Notes: generated by a model not told the origin, from the sequence alone. Shown: positions 25,553 to 36,132, numbered from the stretch's first letter. The stretch: DNA of 64,000 nt from Citrobacter amalonaticus (GCF_018252635.1 NZ_JAGTXM010000007.1:92513-156512); one strand, 5' to 3'. Numbers and translations: made by a program.

Positions 25553-26458
25553 ATGTCTGTCTCAGGAAAGGGCAATCCACTGGCAATCGGTGGTCTTATT
25601 TTGCTTACCCTTATCTGGAGCTATAGCTGGATTTTTATGAAGCAGGTCACGAGCTATATCGGCGCGTTCGACTTCACTGCATTACGCTGTATCTTCGGAG
25701 CGTTACTATTATTCATCGTCCTCCTGTTGCGTGGCCGCGGTCTGCGCCCGACGCCGTTTCGGTTTACGCTGGCGATAGCGCTGTTGCAGACCTGCGGAAT
25801 GATTGGTTTTGGCCAGTGGGCGCTGGTCAGCGGCGGGGCGGGAAAGGTCGCGATCCTGACCTACACCATGCCGTTCTGGGTCGTCATTCTGGCGGCGCTG
25901 TTCCTGGGTGAACGACTGCGACGCCTGCAATATGTCGCGATCGCTATTGCCGCAGCAGGGCTAGTGCTGGTGCTGCAACCGTGGCAACTGAATGTATCCA
26001 CGCTGAAGAGCGCTCTGCTGGCGATTCTCTCCGGAGTCAGTTGGGGAGCGAGCGCCATTGTCGCTAAACGTCTGTATGTCCGCCATCCACGCGTCGATTT
26101 GCTGTCATTAACGGCCTGGCAGATGTTGTATGCCGCGCTGGTGATGAGTGCGGTGGCCTGGCGGGTGCCGCAGCGGGAAGTCGACTGGCAGCCGGTGGTT
26201 CTCTGGGCGCTGGGATATAGCGCGATTCTGGCGACGGCGCTGGCCTGGAGTTTGTGGCTGTTTGTCCTGAAGAATTTGCCAGCCAGCATTGCCAGCTTAA
26301 GCACCCTGGCGGTGCCGGTCTGTAGTGTGCTGTTTTCCTGGTGGTTGCTGGGGGAAAACCCCGGTCCCGTTGAAGGTGGGGGAATCGTACTGATCGTGAT
26401 GGCGCTGGCCATTGTCAGCCGGAAAAAGCGTGAGCGACAGGCAGTCGAACGGGCCTGA
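25553..26458 (+). CDS. yijE: EamA-family exporter YijE (cystine exporter in E. coli)
   Basis: The 301-aa inner-membrane protein has ten predicted helices arranged as two EamA repeats (about residues 10-145 and 150-290) and a basic C-terminus. The E. coli orthologue has been described as a cystine exporter. Sequence features such as [22 protein letters not shown] and [21 protein letters not shown] fit YijE. A hairpin separates it from katG and it is convergent with gldA. Confidence 0.93.
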   Translation: MSVSGKGNPLAIGGLILLTLIWSYSWIFMKQVTSYIGAFDFTALRCIFGALLLFIVLLLRGRGLRPTPFRFTLAIALLQTCGMIGFGQWALVSGGAGKVAILTYTMPFWVVILAALFLGERLRRLQYVAIAIAAAGLVLVLQPWQLNVSTLKSALLAILSGVSWGASAIVAKRLYVRHPRVDLLSLTAWQMLYAALVMSAVAWRVPQREVDWQPVVLWALGYSAILATALAWSLWLFVLKNLPASIASLSTLAVPVCSVLFSWWLLGENPGPVEGGGIVLIVMALAIVSRKKRERQAVERA

Positions 26459-26470
26459 TGAGATGAGAAA

Positions 26471-26493
26471 CACTCCCGGCCATGCCGGGAGTG
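26471..26493. terminator. Hairpin between convergent yijE and gldA
   Basis: CACTCCCGGC (26471-26480) and GCCGGGAGTG (26484-26493) form a perfect 10-bp stem with a 3-nt loop. It is followed on the minus strand by TTTCTCATCT. It most likely terminates the gldA-side transcript and possibly also yijE. Confidence 0.7.
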
Positions 26494-26502
26494 CAGCGCG
26501 GA

Positions 26503-27606
26503 TTATTCCCACTCTTGCAGATAGCGCTGACCGTACTGGTCGGCAACCAACAGCGCGGCATAAACCTGATCCGGCGTTATGCCGCCAGGCATGTTGTGCA
26601 TGGTTTCACCTTCCGCACAGGAGGCTTCCGCCACGATACGCATCTTCGCCGGGATATCCTGTTTAATATCCAGTTGCGCCAGCGTAATCGGCAGACCGAC
26701 GGAGTGGCACAGCGCGGCAACGGTCTCAATCTCTTCAACCGGCGCGTTTTCCAGAATCAGCTGAGTCAGCGTACCAAACGCCACTTTTTCACCGTGGTAG
26801 TAGTGGTGCGCATCCGGGATTGCTGTCAGACCGTTGTGAACCGCGTGTGCGGCAGCCAGACCGCCGCTTTCAAAGCCGACGCCGCTCAGATAGGTATTGG
26901 CCTCAATCACGCGCTCAAGCGCCGGAGTCACGACGTGCTGCTCGGCGGCGAGCATCGCTTTTTCACCCTCTTCGAGGAGCGTGTTGTAGCACAGTTCAGC
27001 CAGCGCCAGTGCCGCCTGAGTGCATTGGCCGCCCGCCATAGTGATCGCGCCGCTGCGTGAACAGGCGCGAGCTTCAAACCAGGTTGCCAGCGCATCACCA
27101 ATCCCTGCGGCTAACAGACGCGCCGGAGCACCGGCAACGATTTTGGTGTCAACGATAACCATATGCGGGTTATGCGGTAACAGCAGATAACGATCAAATT
27201 CACCGGCATCGGTGTAGATAACGGAAAGGGCACTACATGGCGCATCGGTTGAGGCGATGGTCGGCGCGATCGCCACAGGCAGGTTCATAAAGTGGGCAAG
27301 GGCTTTCGCGGTATCCAGCGTTTTACCGCCGCCGATGCCGAGCACGGCGCCACATTGTGCGTTTTCCGCCACGCTGCGCAGACGGTCGATCTCGTTTTGC
27401 GAGCATTCACCGCCAAATGGCGCAACTTCCAGCGTCAGCCCTGCATTTTTAAAGCTTTCTTCCAGTTCGCCCTGAGCGAAACCGAGAACAAATTTGTCGC
27501 CGACAACCAGCCAACGTTCAGCCAACGGCTTGAGGTATTCGCCAAGACGAGTGATGACATCTGCACCCTGGATGTACTTACCAGGTGATTGAATAATGCG
27601 ATCCAT
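26503..27606 (-). CDS. gldA: Glycerol dehydrogenase GldA
   Basis: GldA is a zinc- and NAD-dependent dehydrogenase that interconverts glycerol and dihydroxyacetone and also reduces methylglyoxal. The 367-aa protein has the NAD-binding [15 protein letters not shown] motif. The iron-containing-alcohol-dehydrogenase-family metal ligands are in [12 protein letters not shown] (Asp), AAHAVHNGL and [10 protein letters not shown] (His). It is the last gene of ptsA-fsaB-gldA, 12 nt after fsaB. Its neighbours suggest a role in dihydroxyacetone and glycerol metabolism. Confidence 0.97.
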   Translation of the reverse strand: MDRIIQSPGKYIQGADVITRLGEYLKPLAERWLVVGDKFVLGFAQGELEESFKNAGLTLEVAPFGGECSQNEIDRLRSVAENAQCGAVLGIGGGKTLDTAKALAHFMNLPVAIAPTIASTDAPCSALSVIYTDAGEFDRYLLLPHNPHMVIVDTKIVAGAPARLLAAGIGDALATWFEARACSRSGAITMAGGQCTQAALALAELCYNTLLEEGEKAMLAAEQHVVTPALERVIEANTYLSGVGFESGGLAAAHAVHNGLTAIPDAHHYYHGEKVAFGTLTQLILENAPVEEIETVAALCHSVGLPITLAQLDIKQDIPAKMRIVAEASCAEGETMHNMPGGITPDQVYAALLVADQYGQRYLQEWE

Positions 27607-27618
27607 ACTTTATCTCCC

Positions 27619-28281
27619 TTACAGGTTGATGTTACCGAATGCGTTTTTCCAGTCTTGCTCAAACTTCTCAACAGCCGACTGTACCGCAGGGGTATTGAGC
27701 ATTTGTTGCGCTACATCTAAAGGAAGGGTGATCGCTTCACAACCCGCCAGTAGACAATCCAGCGCCTGGCGCGGGGTTTTGAAACTGGCAGCCAGCACTT
27801 TGCTTTTTGGCGCATGACGTTCCAGTAGCGTCTGTAATTCCTGAACGGTGCGGATACCGTCCCCGCCCTGGGCATCAACACGATTGACATAAGGCGCGAC
27901 ATATTTCGCCCCCGCCAGTGCGGCAAGCAGTCCCTGAGACGCGCTGTACACCGCGGTTCCCAGGGTGACTATGCCCTCTTTTTTCAACTGTTTGATGGCG
28001 ACCAGTCCTTCAGAGGTGACCGGGATTTTCACCACAATTCCCGGAACGGCATTGTTCAGCCGTTTAGCTTCGTTCACCATTCCCTGCGCATCGCGACTCA
28101 TGGTCTGGGCAAACAGAACGCCGTTTTCGCCAATCACCTTTTGCAGACGCGGCAGAACATCCCAGATGGATTCTTTGCTTGCCGCGACAATACTCGGGTT
28201 GGTCGTCACCCCGGCGATTGGGAAGATGCGGGCCAGACGTTCGACTTCCGCCACGTTGGCGCTATCCAGATACAGTTCCAT
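27619..28281 (-). CDS. fsaB: Fructose-6-phosphate aldolase FsaB (TalC)
   Basis: This transaldolase-like class I aldolase cleaves fructose-6-phosphate to dihydroxyacetone and glyceraldehyde-3-phosphate, or runs in reverse. The 220-aa protein has the Schiff-base Lys85 in [13 protein letters not shown] and the phosphate site FKTPRQAL, and it starts [17 protein letters not shown]. Its length fits the short FSA subfamily, not full transaldolase. It lies between ptsA and gldA with gaps of 11 and 12 nt. The dihydroxyacetone it releases could feed GldA. Confidence 0.97.
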   Translation of the reverse strand: MELYLDSANVAEVERLARIFPIAGVTTNPSIVAASKESIWDVLPRLQKVIGENGVLFAQTMSRDAQGMVNEAKRLNNAVPGIVVKIPVTSEGLVAIKQLKKEGIVTLGTAVYSASQGLLAALAGAKYVAPYVNRVDAQGGDGIRTVQELQTLLERHAPKSKVLAASFKTPRQALDCLLAGCEAITLPLDVAQQMLNTPAVQSAVEKFEQDWKNAFGNINL

Positions 28282-28292
28282 TTTGCTTCCTC

Positions 28293-30794
28293 TTAAAGTT
28301 CAAGCTCATGTTGCAGCAGGTTGGCAATCGCGTCGGCAGACGCGGCATTCACCAGCGCATTGCGAAATTCTTCGTGCATAATGCGACGGGCCAGGCGCGA
28401 GAAGATACGCATGTGCTGGTCCCCCGCAGCGTGTTTATTGAGCGTCAGCATAATGATGAACTGCGCCTCATCATCTCCCCAGCGGACGGGCGCTTTCAGG
28501 CGCGCGACGCTTATCGTGGACTGCTCAATATGTTCAGATTTGCTGTGCGGAATAGCGAAGCTAAAGCCCAGCCCCGTAGAGAACACCGCCTCGCGCGCCC
28601 ACAGATCGGCTTCCAGTTTGCGGGGGTAGCGGCAGCGGCTGGCGAGCAGTAGGTTGTCGGTCATCCCTTTGATCACCTCTTCTTTGCTGCGCCAGTCGCT
28701 GTCGAGGGTGATGCACTGGGCGGTGACCAGCGGGGCGTCCTGCTGCGTCATGCGGAACTGCGCCAGCAGATGCTCCACTTCCAGCGACGTGCGACAGGCC
28801 ATCGCCTGATTCAGCAACTGTCGGCAGGCGCGACTGTCGAGTTGTGCCATTCGCGCTTTGGCGGCAGGAATGGAGGGCGCGCTCATGCTGATTTCATCCA
28901 GTCCCAGCCCGACCAGCAGCGGCAGAACGGAGCCTTTTGCCCCGAGTTCGCCACACAGGCCGATCCATTTCCCCTGACGATGGACCGCCTGCACCGCGAA
29001 ATCCAGCGCTCGCAGGAAGGCCGGGTTCAGGCTGTTGTAGTGGCGAGTGACTTTGGCGTTATCGCGGTCAACAGCCAGCAGGTATTGCGTCAGGTCGTTA
29101 CTGCCAATGCTAAAGAAATCAATCTCTTCACAACACTGATCGATAATGAACATCACTGACGGGACTTCCAGCATAATGCCGAGCGGGATCTTCTCATCAA
29201 ACGGGATCTGCTCATTGCGCAGTTGCTGTTTGGCTTCCGACAGTTTCTCTTTCACCCACAGGATCTCTTCCATCGAGGAGATCATCGGGATCATAATTTT
29301 CAGGCTACCGTGCGCCGATGCGCGCAGGATCGACCGTAGCTGGGTGGTAAACAGCGCAGCGTACTCTTCATAGATACGCACGGCGCGATAGCCGAGGAAC
29401 GGGTTGGCTTCAGCAGGAATATTCAGGTAATCAACGGGCTTATCGCCGCCGATATCCATCGTGCGCACAATAATGCTACGCCCCTGTGCGGATTCCAGTG
29501 CCTGGCAAAAAATGTTGTACAGCTCGTTCTCTCCTGGCGCGCTGATCCGGTCCATATACAGCATTTCGGTACGGAACAGGCCAACCGCCTCCGCGCCGTT
29601 GCCGAATGCCGCCTGCGCTTCCACGGAGTGGGCGATGTTGGCGGCAACTTCCATACGGATACCATCGGCCGTGCGCGCTTCCTGGGTCAGCCAGACGCGC
29701 TGTTGTTCGCGTAGCGCCTCAAGCACGCGGGCTTCCTGCTGATAGTAACGGCTGACGGGTTCGTCAGGTGCGACCACCACTGCCCCTGCATTGCCGTCGA
29801 TATAGACCTCTTGCTGCAGCCACGGGGTTAAGGCGTCAATCGCGACGCCGACCAGGGTGGGAATGTTGAATGAACGAGCAAGAATCACGGTGTGTGAAGT
29901 TGTACCGCCGCTTTTCAGCAGCAGCCCTTTGAGGAACGTTTTGTCCAGTTCCAGGAACTGGCTGGGCGTCAACTCATCCGCCATGCAGATGGTAGGTTGG
30001 GTTAGCTTTCCGGGGGCCGGAAAGCGTTTTTCGCCGTAGATGTGTTGCAACAACTGGAAGCAGACGTCGCGCACGTCCAGCGCGCGTTCCTGCAAATAGC
30101 TGCTGCTGGAACGGGCAAACTCATCGCAGAAATGGTTGGCACTGTCGACAATCGCCTGCGCGCAGCTTAAGCCACGAGAAACGCCTGCCAGCAGATGCTG
30201 ACGCAAGGAGGTATCGCCTGCCAGCGAGCGGTGGGCTTCCAGAATAGCGCTGGTGGCGCCGTCACTGTCGAGTAAACGAAACGCAATGTTTTTCACGAGG
30301 AGCGTTAAGCCGCGATCCAGCGCCGACTGCTCGCTTTCCACATCGCTTGCCACCGGAAGGTCGCCGAGCGCGTTGAGATCCAGCGAAGAGAGAAGCGTCA
30401 GGATACCGCCCGCGCTGCCACTGCAAACGCTACGGGCGCGAAAAAGCCGCGGATTCAGGTGCGTTAACGAGGCCGGCAGCGGTTCTAATTCGCTGTTATT
30501 GACCTCTGCCAGCGGAGCATCGCAGTGGGGGAACTCGTCGCGCAGCCACTGGCTCAGGCGCTGATGGGCATCGGCTTCATCCGCTCCTGTAATCAGCAAC
30601 TGGCAATGGTCGCCGGCCAGCGTATCTGTGCCAATCAGCGCCAGTGCGCTCTTGGCGTTGCCCTTACGATCGGTTCGCAGGTTGTGCCACTCAATGTGTG
30701 AAGTAAAGGTGTTACACAGTGTCTCAACATGGCTTGCCGGGCGTGCATGGACGCCATTGGGCAGCTCACAGGTAAATTCCACAATCAGGGCCAT
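28293..30794 (-). CDS. ptsA: Multiphosphoryl transfer protein PtsA (HPr-EI-EIIA fusion)
   Basis: PtsA is an 833-aa fusion that combines three PTS functions. It has an HPr-like domain with His16 (NGVHARPAS). The PEP-using enzyme I domain carries active-site His301 ([14 protein letters not shown]) and the motifs [15 protein letters not shown] and [16 protein letters not shown]. The C-terminal fructose-type EIIA domain has His750 (AIPHSKSEH). It therefore can pass phosphate from PEP to the Frw EIIB/EIIC proteins encoded divergently. Length equals the E. coli protein. It is first gene of ptsA-fsaB-gldA. Confidence 0.96.
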   Translation of the reverse strand: MALIVEFTCELPNGVHARPASHVETLCNTFTSHIEWHNLRTDRKGNAKSALALIGTDTLAGDHCQLLITGADEADAHQRLSQWLRDEFPHCDAPLAEVNNSELEPLPASLTHLNPRLFRARSVCSGSAGGILTLLSSLDLNALGDLPVASDVESEQSALDRGLTLLVKNIAFRLLDSDGATSAILEAHRSLAGDTSLRQHLLAGVSRGLSCAQAIVDSANHFCDEFARSSSSYLQERALDVRDVCFQLLQHIYGEKRFPAPGKLTQPTICMADELTPSQFLELDKTFLKGLLLKSGGTTSHTVILARSFNIPTLVGVAIDALTPWLQQEVYIDGNAGAVVVAPDEPVSRYYQQEARVLEALREQQRVWLTQEARTADGIRMEVAANIAHSVEAQAAFGNGAEAVGLFRTEMLYMDRISAPGENELYNIFCQALESAQGRSIIVRTMDIGGDKPVDYLNIPAEANPFLGYRAVRIYEEYAALFTTQLRSILRASAHGSLKIMIPMISSMEEILWVKEKLSEAKQQLRNEQIPFDEKIPLGIMLEVPSVMFIIDQCCEEIDFFSIGSNDLTQYLLAVDRDNAKVTRHYNSLNPAFLRALDFAVQAVHRQGKWIGLCGELGAKGSVLPLLVGLGLDEISMSAPSIPAAKARMAQLDSRACRQLLNQAMACRTSLEVEHLLAQFRMTQQDAPLVTAQCITLDSDWRSKEEVIKGMTDNLLLASRCRYPRKLEADLWAREAVFSTGLGFSFAIPHSKSEHIEQSTISVARLKAPVRWGDDEAQFIIMLTLNKHAAGDQHMRIFSRLARRIMHEEFRNALVNAASADAIANLLQHELEL

Positions 30795-31102
30795 TGCCTC
30801 TCTCCCATAACGGTTTTCTGCCTACAGGATAAAAGGCCTTGCTTGTTCGCTGCCATGTGACAATTCTGCCAAAAACTGGACAAATGTAATGTAAGGCGGA
30901 AAGTGGGAGATAGTTCACAACTCCTCGTGGTGTCCATGAATTCTCTTATTCCTCAACTTATGAGGCGGATCTCATTTTTGTACTGACATTACAAAAATCC
31001 AGTAAATGGCCTTTTTATCCACTGTCTGCGCCCTTGCGGATTGCCTATTGTTTGCCACAACAACGTTATGGACATGGGCAAACACCTGCCCGGGAGCGAC
31101 TT
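30795..31102. promoter_or_regulatory. ptsA-frwC divergent intergenic region
   Basis: No gene is present in these 308 bases. The stretch includes CRP-like half sites (CATGTGACAATTCTGCC near 30853; AGTTCACAAC near 30913). It becomes AT-rich toward frwC, with TTTTTGTACTGACATTACAA near 30975. A GGGAG ribosome binding site precedes the frwC ATG. Promoter positions are not assigned. Confidence 0.4.
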
Positions 31103-32182
31103 ATGAATGAGTTGGTACAAATCCTGAAAAATACCCGTCAGCATTTGATGACGGGGGTGTCGCATATGATCCCCTTTGTGGTCGCGGGCGGCATATTACT
31201 GGCGGTCTCCGTCATGCTGTATGGCAAAGGCGCAGTGCCAGATGCCGCGACCGATCCGAATCTCAAAAAGCTGTTTGATATCGGTGTGGCCGGGCTGACG
31301 CTAATGGTGCCTTTCCTCGCGGCGTACATCGGTTATTCCATTGCCGAACGCTCCGCGCTGGCGCCCTGTGCAATTGGTGCCTGGGTGGGTAATAGCTTCG
31401 GCGCCGGATTCTTTGGGGCGCTGATTGCCGGGATTATCGGCGGTATTGTCGTGCACTACATGAAAAAAATTCCGGTCCATAAGGTGCTGCGCTCCGTGAT
31501 GCCCATCTTCGTGATTCCTATCGTCGGGACCTTTATTACGGCGGGCATCATGATGTGGGGGCTGGGCGAACCCGTAGGCGCACTGACCTCCAGCCTGACC
31601 CAGTGGCTACAGGGCATGCAGCAGGGCAGTATCGTGATGTTGGCCGTGATTATGGGGCTGATGCTGGCCTTTGACATGGGGGGGCCGATCAACAAAGTTG
31701 CCTACGCCTTTATGCTGATTTGTGTGGCGCAAGGGGTTTACACCGTGGTGGCCATTGCGGCTGTTGGGATCTGCGTGCCGCCGCTGGGTCTGGGGCTGGC
31801 GACGCTGGTAGGGCGTAAAAACTTCTCTTCTGAAGAGCGCGAAGCCGGTAAAGCTGCGCTGGTGATGGGCTGTGTGGGCGTTACCGAAGGGGCGATTCCT
31901 TTCGCCGCCGCTGACCCGCTGCGCGTCATTCCTTCCATCATGCTGGGCTCGGCCTGTGGCGCGGTCACTGCGGCGCTGTTTGGTGCGCAGTGTTACGCCG
32001 GTTGGGGTGGACTGATTGTTCTGCCGGTAGTTGAAGGCAAGCTGGGCTATGTCGCCGCAGTGGCGGTGGGTGCGGTGGTTACCGCGGTTTGCGTGAACGT
32101 GCTGAAAAGTCTGGCGCGGAAGAATGTCTCTCAGACCGACGAGAAAGAAGACGATCTGGATTTAGATTTTGAAATTAATTAA
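31103..32182 (+). CDS. frwC: Fructose-like PTS permease IIC component FrwC
   Basis: FrwC is the membrane channel of a fructose-type phosphotransferase system whose substrate is not established. The 359-aa protein has the family's N-terminal segment (NTRQHLMTGVSHMIPFVVAGGI), about nine helices and the conserved substrate loop GVTEGAIPFAAADP. It ends in the acidic tail DEKEDDLDLDFEIN. The ATG at 31103 follows GGGAG. An upstream in-frame extension of 23 codons has no family similarity. Confidence 0.96.
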   Translation: MNELVQILKNTRQHLMTGVSHMIPFVVAGGILLAVSVMLYGKGAVPDAATDPNLKKLFDIGVAGLTLMVPFLAAYIGYSIAERSALAPCAIGAWVGNSFGAGFFGALIAGIIGGIVVHYMKKIPVHKVLRSVMPIFVIPIVGTFITAGIMMWGLGEPVGALTSSLTQWLQGMQQGSIVMLAVIMGLMLAFDMGGPINKVAYAFMLICVAQGVYTVVAIAAVGICVPPLGLGLATLVGRKNFSSEEREAGKAALVMGCVGVTEGAIPFAAADPLRVIPSIMLGSACGAVTAALFGAQCYAGWGGLIVLPVVEGKLGYVAAVAVGAVVTAVCVNVLKSLARKNVSQTDEKEDDLDLDFEIN

Positions 32183-32197
32183 GTGAGGAGTGGCGTC

Positions 32198-32518
32198 ATG
32201 ACGAAAATTATTGCAGTAACCGCATGTCCTTCAGGTGTTGCCCATACCTATATGGCCGCCGAAGCGCTGGAAAGCGCAGCCAAAGCAAAAGGCTGGGACG
32301 TAAAAGTTGAGACGCAGGGCTCGATTGGTCTGGAAAATGAACTGACACCCGCTGATGTGGCGCAGGCAGATATCGTCATTCTGACCAAAGATATCGGCAT
32401 CAAATTTGAGGAGCGTTTTGCAGGTAAAACCATCGTGCGCGTCAACATCAGCGATGCAGTGAAACGCGCTGACGCGATCATGAACAAGATTGGTGCCCAT
32501 CTGGCGCAGACTGCGTAA
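32198..32518 (+). CDS. frwB: Fructose-like PTS IIB component FrwB
   Basis: This 106-aa soluble phosphocarrier accepts phosphate from an EIIA-type His and passes it to sugar through FrwC. The phospho-cysteine is Cys10 in VTACPSGVAHTYMAAEAL, typical of fructose-type IIB domains. The start at 32198 (MTKIIAVTAC) follows GTGAGGAGTGGCGTC. The frame opens five codons earlier but without family support. It is 15 nt after frwC. A BIME separates it from pflD. Confidence 0.95.
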   Translation: MTKIIAVTACPSGVAHTYMAAEALESAAKAKGWDVKVETQGSIGLENELTPADVAQADIVILTKDIGIKFEERFAGKTIVRVNISDAVKRADAIMNKIGAHLAQTA

Positions 32519-32527
32519 CCGTTTTGT

Positions 32528-32609
32528 TTGCCGGATGGCGCTTCGCTTATCCGGCCTACGATGTTAACACCTGTAGGCCGGATAAGGTGTTCACGCCGCC
32601 ATCCGGCAA
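32528..32609. repeat. BIME between frwB and pflD
   Basis: Two head-to-head REP units (GCCGGATGGCGCTTCGCTTA and TAGGCCGGATAAGGTGTTCA) occupy the gap. The pflD frame is open through the element, but the conserved protein starts after it. Confidence 0.88.
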
Positions 32610-32632
32610 CAGGCTTTCTACAGGAGTCCCTC

Positions 32633-34930
32633 ATGACTAACCGTATCCATCGTCTCAAAACCGCCCTTTTTAAAAATAACCGCGAAATCTCACTTGAACG
32701 TGCGGTGCTGTATACCGCCAGCCATCAGCAGACGGAAGGGGAGCCGGTCATTTTACGTCGGGCGAAAGCGACGGCTTATATTCTTGAGCATGTCGCGATT
32801 TCGATTCGTGATGAGGAACTGATTGCCGGCAACCGTACCGTTAAGCCGCGGGCGGGCATCATGTCGCCGGAAATGGATCCGTACTGGCTGCTCAAGGAGT
32901 TGGATCAGTTTCCGACCCGTCCCCAGGACCGTTTTGACATCAGCGAAGACGATAAACGCCTCTATCGTGATGTGCTATTCCCTTACTGGGAAAAACGGTC
33001 GATGAAGGATTTCATCAACGGTCAGATGACGGATGAGGTCAAGGCCGCCGTCAGCACCCAGATTTTTAGCATCAACCAGACGGATAAGGGGCAGGGGCAT
33101 ATCATCATTGATTATCCACGCCTGCTGAATCACGGGCTGGGTGAACTGGTGGCGCAGATGCGCACGCACTGCCAGCAGGAACCGGATAACGTCTTTTATC
33201 AGGCGGCGCTGCTGTTGCTGGAAGCGTCGCAGCGCCATATTCTGCGCTATGCCATACTGGCGGAAAGCATGGCTGAACGTTGCCCGGACGCCGCGCGTCG
33301 CCAGGAATTGCTGACGATTGCCGCCAACTCGCGGCACAACGCGCAGGATAAGCCGCAAACCTTCTGGCAGGCGTGCCAGTTGTTCTGGTACATGAACATT
33401 ATTTTGCAGTACGAGTCCAACGCCAGTTCGCTGTCGCTGGGGCGTTTCGATCAGTACATGCTGCCGTTTTATCAGGCGTCGCTGACGCAGGGTGAAGATC
33501 CTGCATTCCTGAAAGAGTTACTCGAATCGCTGTGGGTAAAATGCAACGACATCGTGCTTCTGCGTTCGACCAGCAGCGCACGTTATTTCGCTGGCTTCCC
33601 GACGGGTTATACCGCGCTACTCGGCGGCCTGACGGAAAATGGCCGCAGTGCGGTAAACGTGCTTTCATTCCTCTGTCTGGACGCCTATCAGAACGTACAG
33701 TTACCCCAGCCGAATCTGGGTGTTCGCACCAACGCGCTGATTGATACGCCGTTTCTGATGAAAACCGCCGAGACCATTCGGCTGGGAACCGGCATTCCGC
33801 AGATCTTTAATGACGAAGTGGTGATCCCGGCATTCCTCAACCGGGGCGTCTCGCTGGAAGATGCGCGTGATTATGCGGTGGTGGGGTGCGTGGAGTTGTC
33901 GATTCCGGGCAGAACTTACGGCCTGCATGATATCGCCATGTTCAACCTGTTGAAGGTTATGGAAATTAGCCTGTACGAGAATGAAGGTAATGGCGAGCTG
34001 ACTTACGACGGTCTGCTGGCGCATATTCGCGCCAAAATCAGCCACTACATCACGCTGATGGTCGAAGGCAGCAATATTTGCGATATCGGTCATCGCGACT
34101 GGGCGCCGGTGCCGCTGCTCTCTTCATTTATCAGTGACTGTCTGGAGAAGGGATGTGACATTACCGATGGTGGGGCGCGCTATAATTTCTCTGGTGTGCA
34201 GGGCATTGGCATTGCCAATCTCAGCGACTCTCTGCATGCGCTGAATGGACTGGTGTTTGAGCAGCAACGTATCAGTTTTGACGAACTTCTTGCGGTGCTA
34301 AAGGCTAACTTTGCCACGCCGGAAGGGGAAAAGATCCGCGCCAGGCTGATCAACCGCTTCCAGAAATACGGTAATGACATTGATGAGGTGGATAACATCA
34401 GCGCTGAACTGCTACGTTATTACTGTAAAGAGGTGGAGAAATATCAGAATCCGCGTGGCGGTCAGTTTACGCCGGGCTCTTATACCGTTTCCGCACACGT
34501 ACCGTTGGGAGCGGTGGTCGGGGCGACGCCGGACGGGCGTTATTCCGCAGAGCAACTGGCGGATGGTGGCCTGTCGCCGATGCTCGGGCAGGATATGCAG
34601 GGTCCGACGGCGGTGCTGAAATCGGTCAGTAAACTGGATAACACGCTGCTGTCCAACGGGACGTTGTTGAACGTGAAGTTCACGCCCGCCACGCTGGAAG
34701 GTGAGGCAGGATTACGCAAGCTGTGTGATTTCTTACGCGCCTTTACCCAGCTCAAATTGCAGCATGTTCAGTTTAACGTGGTGAATGCTGAAACGCTGCG
34801 GGAAGCGCAGTTGCGACCCCAGGATTTCGCCGGGCTGGTGGTTCGCGTGGCAGGGTATAGCGCCTTCTTTGTCGAGCTGTCGAAGGAGATTCAGGATGAC
34901 ATCATTCGCCGCACCGCGCATCAGCTGTGA
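32633..34930 (+). CDS. pflD: Glycyl radical enzyme PflD (diol/glycerol-dehydratase-like)
   Basis: PflD is a 765-aa glycyl radical enzyme whose natural substrate is uncertain. The active-site cysteine is Cys419 in VVGCVELS; the GCVE form is typical of dehydratase-like members rather than pyruvate formate-lyase. The radical-bearing glycine is Gly741 in RVAGYSAFF, 25 residues from the C-terminus. The start ATG at 32633 follows CAGGAG. It overlaps pflC, its activase, by 35 nt. The cluster with a fructose-type PTS and GldA/FsaB across the divergent promoter suggests anaerobic sugar or polyol fermentation. Confidence 0.95.
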   Translation: MTNRIHRLKTALFKNNREISLERAVLYTASHQQTEGEPVILRRAKATAYILEHVAISIRDEELIAGNRTVKPRAGIMSPEMDPYWLLKELDQFPTRPQDRFDISEDDKRLYRDVLFPYWEKRSMKDFINGQMTDEVKAAVSTQIFSINQTDKGQGHIIIDYPRLLNHGLGELVAQMRTHCQQEPDNVFYQAALLLLEASQRHILRYAILAESMAERCPDAARRQELLTIAANSRHNAQDKPQTFWQACQLFWYMNIILQYESNASSLSLGRFDQYMLPFYQASLTQGEDPAFLKELLESLWVKCNDIVLLRSTSSARYFAGFPTGYTALLGGLTENGRSAVNVLSFLCLDAYQNVQLPQPNLGVRTNALIDTPFLMKTAETIRLGTGIPQIFNDEVVIPAFLNRGVSLEDARDYAVVGCVELSIPGRTYGLHDIAMFNLLKVMEISLYENEGNGELTYDGLLAHIRAKISHYITLMVEGSNICDIGHRDWAPVPLLSSFISDCLEKGCDITDGGARYNFSGVQGIGIANLSDSLHALNGLVFEQQRISFDELLAVLKANFATPEGEKIRARLINRFQKYGNDIDEVDNISAELLRYYCKEVEKYQNPRGGQFTPGSYTVSAHVPLGAVVGATPDGRYSAEQLADGGLSPMLGQDMQGPTAVLKSVSKLDNTLLSNGTLLNVKFTPATLEGEAGLRKLCDFLRAFTQLKLQHVQFNVVNAETLREAQLRPQDFAGLVVRVAGYSAFFVELSKEIQDDIIRRTAHQL

Positions 34931-35774
34931 GGTTGTGGAGTCGTGCGACGAGGAGGTCGCGCGTATCTTCAATATTCAACGATATTCGCTGAATGACGGT
35001 CAGGGGATCCGCACGGTGGTCTTTTTTAAAGGCTGCCCACACACCTGCCCGTGGTGCGCTAATCCGGAATCGATCTCGCCACGAATTGAAACAGTGCGAC
35101 GGGAAAGCAAATGCCTGCACTGTACGCCTTGTCTGCGTGATACCGACGAGTGTCCTTCCGGGGCGTTTGAGCGGATTGGCCGCGACATCACCCTGGATGA
35201 ACTGGAACGCGAGGTGATGAAAGATGACGTTTTCTTTCGCACCTCTGGCGGCGGGGTGACGCTATCAGGCGGTGAAGTGCTGATGCAGGCGGGCTTTGCC
35301 ACGCGGTTCTTACAACGGTTGCGGCGCTGGGGTGTGCATTGTGCAATTGAAACGGCAGGCGATGCCCCCGCCCGTCGACTGCTTCCACTGGCGAAAGCGT
35401 GTGATGAAGTGCTGTTCGATTTAAAGATCATGGAGCCAGAACGGGCTCGTGAGATTGTGGCAATGAACATGCCGCGCGTGGTGGCTAATTTGCGGATGCT
35501 GGTGGCGGAGGGCGTTAACGTGATCCCCCGTTTGCCGCTGATCCCCGACTACACGCTTACGCATGAGAATATGCAACGTGCGCTGACGTTGCTGCTATCG
35601 CTTGGTATAAAGCAATTGCACCTGTTACCGTTTCATCGCTATGGCGAACCAAAATATCGGTTGCTCGGCCAGCATTGGGTGATGAAGGACACTCCTGCGC
35701 CAACGGAACAGGTTATTGCTCAAATGCGTGAGATGGCGGAGAACGCGGGCTTTCAGGTCACAACAGGAGGTTAA
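34896..35774 (+). CDS. pflC: Glycyl radical enzyme activase PflC
   Basis: PflC is a radical SAM protein that abstracts hydrogen from the PflD glycine. The 292-aa product has the CX3CX2C cluster motif GCPHTCPWCANP. A ferredoxin-like Cys-rich insert follows (CLHCTPCLRDTDECPSG), as in dehydratase-type activases. SGGGVTLSGGEVLMQ is the SAM-binding GGE motif. I choose the ATG at 34896 (MTSFAAPRISCEVV), after AGGAGATTCAGG inside the pflD end, because it reproduces the E. coli length. The product acts under anaerobic conditions. Confidence 0.95.
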   Translation: MTSFAAPRISCEVVESCDEEVARIFNIQRYSLNDGQGIRTVVFFKGCPHTCPWCANPESISPRIETVRRESKCLHCTPCLRDTDECPSGAFERIGRDITLDELEREVMKDDVFFRTSGGGVTLSGGEVLMQAGFATRFLQRLRRWGVHCAIETAGDAPARRLLPLAKACDEVLFDLKIMEPERAREIVAMNMPRVVANLRMLVAEGVNVIPRLPLIPDYTLTHENMQRALTLLLSLGIKQLHLLPFHRYGEPKYRLLGQHWVMKDTPAPTEQVIAQMREMAENAGFQVTTGG

Positions 35775-35775
35775 T

Positions 35776-36132
35776 ATGTCCGTTTCAACAGGGCGATTTC
35801 TGGTCGCAGTGACGGCCTGCGTAAGCGGTGTGGCCCATACCTACATGGCGGCTGAACGGCTGGAGAAGTTATGCCAACAGGAAAAGTGGTCCATCAAGAT
35901 TGAAACGCAAGGGGCGCTCGGTACGGAAAATCGCTTAACCGAAGAGGATATCCGTCGGGCGGATGCTGTGTTGCTGATTACCGATATCGAACTGGCAGGC
36001 GCGGAGCGTTTTACCCAATGCCGCTATGTTCAGTCAGGTATTAACGCCTTTCTACGCGAGCCGCAGCGTGTCATGAGCGCGGTGCGTAAGTTGCTTTCTG
36101 CTCCGCAATATACCCATCTTATTCTGGAGTAA
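35776..36132 (+). CDS. frwD: Fructose-like PTS IIB component FrwD
   Basis: This is a second IIB-type phosphocarrier of the locus, related to FrwB. The phospho-cysteine is Cys15 in VTACVSGVAHTYMAAERL. The 118-aa product is about five residues longer at the N-terminus than E. coli FrwD (MSVSTGRFLVAVTAC here). The ATG starts one base after the pflC stop codon, with GGAGG as its ribosome binding site inside pflC. Its last 14 bases overlap the end of the convergent yijO. Confidence 0.93.
   Translation: MSVSTGRFLVAVTACVSGVAHTYMAAERLEKLCQQEKWSIKIETQGALGTENRLTEEDIRRADAVLLITDIELAGAERFTQCRYVQSGINAFLREPQRVMSAVRKLLSAPQYTHLILE

Noticed and set aside
32528-32632. A longer PflD starting at 32528
   Set aside because: The extra 35 codons are a translation of the BIME repeat, and the conserved protein and a good ribosome binding site point to 32633.
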